Of a stretch of DNA of 8,812 bases, positions 6,815 through 8,812 are shown piece by piece. The stretch covers positions 1-8,812 of the forward strand of contig JBPCRW010000207.1 in the NCBI GenBank assembly GCA_050996405.1, in the 5' to 3' direction. This DNA comes from JBPCRW01 sp050996405 (GTDB lineage: Bacteria > Acidobacteriota > Blastocatellia > Pyrinomonadales > Pyrinomonadaceae). A program made the position numbers and the translations under genes. Each line of letters begins with the position of its first letter. Positions within the stretch are counted from its first letter, which is position 1. The notes beneath the pieces are model-generated. The model saw only the letters and a program-made list of their open reading frames with translations. It had not been told where the DNA came from and searched no databases.

Positions 6815-7513
6815 TCCTTTATTTAATAAGTCTTTTCTAAAATTTTTCGTCTTTTCCAAAGCCTTCGCCTTACGCCATTTTTCGATTTCGGCGTGATTGC
6901 CGCTCAATAAAACGTCTGGAACTTTCATTCCGCGAAACTCGCGCGGCTGCGTATAATGCGGGCAATCTAAAATTCCATTTGAAAAAGAATCGTTTTCAGC
7001 CGAAGTTTCGCTGCCCAGAGCGTTCGGCAAAAGCCGCGTAATCGCGTCAACCAAAACAACCGCCGCCGCTTCGCCGCCCGACAAAACATAATCGCCGATG
7101 GAAATTTCGTCCGTCACCAGCGCATCATTCACGCGCTCGTCAACGCCTTCGTAACGCCCGCAAATCAAAACGATGTGATTCGCTTCCGCTGCAAATTCTT
7201 TCGCAACTGATTGTTTGAAAACGCGACCTTGCGGAGTTAAAAGAACGACCCGCGTTTTCGGCGAATAATTTTCGCGTTCGCAAGTTCCGACGATTTTTTC
7301 AATCGCGCCGAAAATCGGCTCGCATTTCAAAATCATTCCATCGCCGCCGCCAAACGGTCGGTCGTCCGTTATCCGGTGTTTATCGGTTGTAAAAGAACGT
7401 AAATCGTAAATATTTATTTCGACAATTTGCGCTGACTTAGCGCGCCGGATAATTCCAAAATCGAAAACTTCGCGGAAAAATTCGGGGAAAATTGTTAGAA
7501 CGTCTATTTTCAT
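6809..7513 (-). CDS. trmD: tRNA (guanine-37-N1)-methyltransferase TrmD
   Basis: A 234-residue SPOUT-class enzyme that methylates N1 of G37, next to the anticodon, using S-adenosylmethionine, and so prevents +1 frameshifting. Family signatures run end to end: MKIDVLTIFPEFF at the start, TDDRPFGGGDGM (49-60), LLTPQGRVFKQ (91-101), ICGRYEGVDERV (117-128) and EISIGDYVLSGGE (136-148) forming the SAM-binding trefoil knot, then DAITRLLP with Arg160, AENDSF with Asp175 (equivalents of the E. coli catalytic Arg154 and Asp169), and DCPHYTQP (183-190). The length is at the short end of normal and nothing is missing. The ATG at 7511-7513 directly adjoins the repeat that fills the 54-base gap after rimM, leaving no room for a Shine-Dalgarno; translation may be coupled to rimM. 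The stop lies in a heptamer repeat. Confidence 0.98.
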   Translation of the reverse strand: MKIDVLTIFPEFFREVFDFGIIRRAKSAQIVEINIYDLRSFTTDKHRITDDRPFGGGDGMILKCEPIFGAIEKIVGTCERENYSPKTRVVLLTPQGRVFKQSVAKEFAAEANHIVLICGRYEGVDERVNDALVTDEISIGDYVLSGGEAAAVVLVDAITRLLPNALGSETSAENDSFSNGILDCPHYTQPREFRGMKVPDVLLSGNHAEIEKWRKAKALEKTKNFRKDLLNKGE

Positions 7514-7574
7514 TTTAGATTTTAGATTTTAGATTTTGGATTGAAGAACGAATCCAAAATCTAAAATCTAAAAT
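7512..7574. repeat. Perfect 24-bp palindrome of ATTTTAG heptamers filling the rimM-trmD gap
   Basis: The arms 7519-7542 and 7551-7574 are exact reverse complements over 24 bases with an 8-base loop (GAAGAACG). Each arm is made of ATTTTAG units ending in ATTTTGGATT, and one further unit lies at 7512-7518. The element overlaps both genes: the rimM stop (7568-7570) is inside one arm and the trmD ATG (7511-7513) touches the last unit. In the mRNA it would form a long AU-rich hairpin between the two cistrons. Confidence 0.92.
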
Positions 7575-8080
7575 TCCAAGAGTCCTTCCGGCAAATCAAC
7601 GCGAATCAATTTATTTTCAATGTCAACTTCGATGCAGATTTTCTCGGCGAACGGAATTAAATAATCTTTGTCTTTGCCTTCGACGACTAAAATTTCCGTG
7701 CCGCCGGTTCGCATAATTTCTTTGACGCGACCGATTTTCCCGCCGTCTATCGTTTCGACTTCGCAATTCTGCAATTCCCAATCAAAAAATTCGTCTTCTT
7801 CGAGTTCGACGGCTTCCGATTCGGGAATGCAGATTTCCGCGCCGCGCAAGGTTTCGGCTTTTTCAATCGAATCAAATCCGGCAAATTTGAAAATAATTCG
7901 GTCTTTCTGAAACCAGAATTTTTCAATTTTTAATTCGCGCCGTTCGCTGTCCGGCAAAAGCGCGACAACGTTTTCCAAACTTTCAAAACGTTCAGGAAAA
8001 TCGGTCAAAATATCCGCCGCCAGTTCGCCGCGCAGCCCGCGCGTTTTGACGAGTTTGGCAATGGCGATTAAATCGTTCAT
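7568..8080 (-). CDS. rimM: Ribosome maturation factor RimM
   Basis: A 170-residue protein from the ATG at 8078-8080. RimM binds the 30S head near uS19 and helps 16S rRNA processing and late 30S assembly. The N-terminal RimM domain shows LIAIAKLVKTRGLRGEL (4-20) and FDSIEKAETLRGAEI (69-83). The C-terminal PRC-barrel shows FFDWELQNCEVET, IGRVKEIMRTGGTEILVV (116-133) and DYLIPFAEKICIEVD (139-153), ending in the typical RVDLPEGLLE. The frame stays open upstream to a TTG at 8135-8137, but those 19 codons read NSLNSANSVNSPDS-like and come from the 9-base repeat units in the spacer, so I place the start at the ATG. There is no Shine-Dalgarno. The last codons and stop lie in the ATTTTAG palindrome. 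Confidence 0.96.
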   Translation of the reverse strand: MNDLIAIAKLVKTRGLRGELAADILTDFPERFESLENVVALLPDSERRELKIEKFWFQKDRIIFKFAGFDSIEKAETLRGAEICIPESEAVELEEDEFFDWELQNCEVETIDGGKIGRVKEIMRTGGTEILVVEGKDKDYLIPFAEKICIEVDIENKLIRVDLPEGLLEF

Positions 8081-8081
8081 T

Positions 8082-8167
8082 GAGTCCGGCGAGTTGACCG
8101 AGTTTGCCGAATTCAGCGAGTTAAAAAACTCGGTCAACTTTCAGTCAACTCGGCTAATTCGGTTAAC
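8082..8167. repeat. Nonamer-based dyad repeat (CCGAGTTGA family) in the khpA-rimM spacer
   Basis: The left half is four 9-base units: GCGAGTTGA (8089), CCGAGTTTG (8098), CCGAATTCA (8107) and GCGAGTTAA (8116). The right half carries the same words on the other strand (AACTCGGTCAACT, CAACTCGGCTAATTCGG). The best pairing is a perfect 14-base inverted repeat, 8092-8105 with 8126-8139, around a 20-base loop. It fills nearly the whole 89-base spacer. Because 9 is a multiple of 3, the array reads as an Asn-Ser-x repeat in the rimM frame. Confidence 0.85.
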
Positions 8168-8169
8168 TT

Positions 8170-8406
8170 TTATTCGACCACTTCCAAAACAAAACGTTTT
8201 CGCTGTTTCTGGCTCGCCGCGTAAAGCAGGCTGCGAATCGCTTTTATCGTTCTGCCTTCGCGCCCGATGATTCTGCCCATTTCGCCCGCGCCGACGCGCA
8301 CGGAAATAATCGTCGTGTTTTCGCTGTTGCCAGGTTTTTCAGACACTTCGACCGCATCCGGCTGCCCGACGAGATTTTTCACAAGTTTTTCGACGGCTTC
8401 TTTCAT
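8170..8406 (-). CDS. khpA: KH-domain RNA-binding protein KhpA (YlqC-type)
   Basis: A 78-residue protein consisting of essentially one KH domain, starting at the ATG 8404-8406 (MKEAVEKLVKNLV). The RNA-contacting GxxG loop is GREG at 48-51, within MGRIIGREGRTIKAIRSLL, followed by the final strand KRFVLEVVE. In Gram-positive bacteria homologues pair with KhpB/EloR and bind many RNAs, affecting cell elongation and division; here the role is inferred from family and from the conserved place between rpsP and rimM. Two GTG codons at 8416-8421 would add five residues (MVKIV), but these overlap the CCACAGAG repeat and are not typical of the family. The weak GGTG about 10 bases before the ATG is the nearest thing to a ribosome-binding site. 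Confidence 0.95.
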   Translation of the reverse strand: MKEAVEKLVKNLVGQPDAVEVSEKPGNSENTTIISVRVGAGEMGRIIGREGRTIKAIRSLLYAASQKQRKRFVLEVVE

Positions 8407-8416
8407 TACGATTTTC

Positions 8417-8477
8417 ACCACAGAGGCGCGGAGAGAAATAATTTATAAAAACTCTGTGTCTAGCGCGTCTCTGTGGT
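8417..8477. repeat. Inverted repeat (ACCACAGAG family) in the rpsP-khpA spacer
   Basis: Arms 8417-8430 (ACCACAGAGGCGCG) and 8464-8477 agree at 13 of 14 positions when one is reverse-complemented. Further CAGAG/CTCTG words extend into the loop, for example CTCTGTGTC at 8452. It nearly spans the 74-base gap between rpsP and khpA. CACAGAG-type intergenic words of this sort are, from memory, common in several phyla. There is no T-run after the stem, so a terminator is unlikely. Confidence 0.75.
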
Positions 8478-8480
8478 TAA

Positions 8481-8732
8481 TTACTGTTCTTCCATTTTCG
8501 CCGGATTGTTTTTAATCAAACTGGCAACGGTTTCGGTCGGCTGCGCGCCGACGCTAATCCAGTATTGAACGCGGTCGTGTTTCAAATTTACTTCCGCCGG
8601 ATTCATCATCGGGTTATACGTGCCGACGTTTTCCAGATATTTTCCGTCGCGCTTTGAACGTTTTTCTTTTACAACGACGCGGTAAAAAGGTTTTCCCTTC
8701 GCGCCCATTCTCATTAAACTAATTGCTAACAT
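8481..8732 (-). CDS. rpsP: 30S ribosomal protein bS16
   Basis: An 83-residue protein of normal length for bS16, which binds 16S rRNA in the body of the small subunit and is needed for its assembly. The N-terminus LMRMGAKGKPFYRVVVKEKRSKRDGKYLENVGTYNP-like region carries the family signature: RMGAKGKPFYRVVV (8-21), then SKRDGKYLENVGTYNP (26-41), and the C-terminal half has RVQYWISVGAQPTETV (54-69). The ATG at 8730-8732 is the only sensible start; the bases before it (ACCACTAAAAAATT) hold no Shine-Dalgarno. It is the first visible gene of the cluster, and its upstream region to the window edge is a heptamer repeat, so any promoter is beyond or inside that repeat. Confidence 0.97.
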   Translation of the reverse strand: MLAISLMRMGAKGKPFYRVVVKEKRSKRDGKYLENVGTYNPMMNPAEVNLKHDRVQYWISVGAQPTETVASLIKNNPAKMEEQ

Positions 8733-8740
8733 AATTTTTT

Positions 8741-8812
8741 AGTGGTGAGTGGTGAGTGGTGAGTGAAGAGTGATAGCTTGATTTTCAAACTGACCACTGA
8801 CCACTGACCACT
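8741..8812. repeat. Heptamer dyad repeat (AGTGGTG / ACTGACC) upstream of rpsP
   Basis: Three exact AGTGGTG units (8741-8761), then degenerate AGTGAAG and AGTGATA, are followed after a short AT-rich stretch by three exact ACTGACC units (8789-8809) plus ACT at the window edge. Reverse-complementing the right arm gives a match at 21 of 24 positions with the left arm. The repeat may continue beyond the window. It lies in the 5' leader or promoter region of rpsP. Confidence 0.88.

Noticed and set aside
7512..7574. Intrinsic terminator between rimM and trmD
   Set aside because: The stem is AU-rich, no U-tract follows on the minus strand, and the trmD ATG comes immediately after. A terminator here would cut an essential operon.
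8741..8812. CRISPR array
   Set aside because: The units are 7 bases and directly abutting, with no unique spacers of 30-40 bases and no cas genes.

Overview
The window is bacterial chromosome with a near-balanced base composition. It holds nine protein genes: a class I/II aminotransferase cut by the left edge (minus strand), a cytochrome P450 (plus), a hybrid sensor histidine kinase (minus), and the ribosome/RNA-maturation cluster rpsP-khpA-rimM-trmD-rplS-rnhB (all minus, read right to left). That gene order occurs in several phyla. Together with the weak Shine-Dalgarno signals, the CHASE3 hybrid kinase and the style of intergenic repeats, it makes me lean toward Acidobacteriota (Blastocatellia/Pyrinomonadaceae-like). 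This is a low-to-moderate confidence inference; no rRNA or other marker is present to settle it.

Left part (1-5400): the aminotransferase and the P450 are divergent across a 155-base spacer that carries a large imperfect palindrome. The P450 and the kinase are convergent, with only 9 bases between their stop codons and no visible terminator. The kinase is membrane-anchored (TM-CHASE3-TM-PAS-GAF-HisKA-HATPase-REC). No partner regulator and no P450 redox partner are in view.

Middle (5401-5635): a 235-base gene-poor spacer with a strong 15-base-arm inverted repeat and nothing I can call as a gene.

Right part (5636-8812): a probable single transcription unit. bS16 is a 30S protein, RimM assists 30S maturation, KhpA is a small KH RNA-binding protein, TrmD makes m1G37 in tRNA, bL19 is at the 30S/50S interface, and RNase HII removes ribonucleotides from DNA.

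The most striking pattern is in the spacers. Every junction of this cluster, plus the region upstream of rpsP, contains a different short-word repeat, built from units of 7, 9 or about 10 bases. Most are arranged as a head-to-head dyad that can fold into a hairpin, and some run into the coding ends: the rimM and trmD stop codons lie in repeat units, and the upstream-extended reading frames of rimM and khpA are repeat-encoded. The same kind of element sits in the aminotransferase/P450 spacer. The six or seven families differ in sequence but share a design, which is the main candidate here for something under-described. No tRNA, rRNA, CRISPR array, transposase or riboswitch was recognised.
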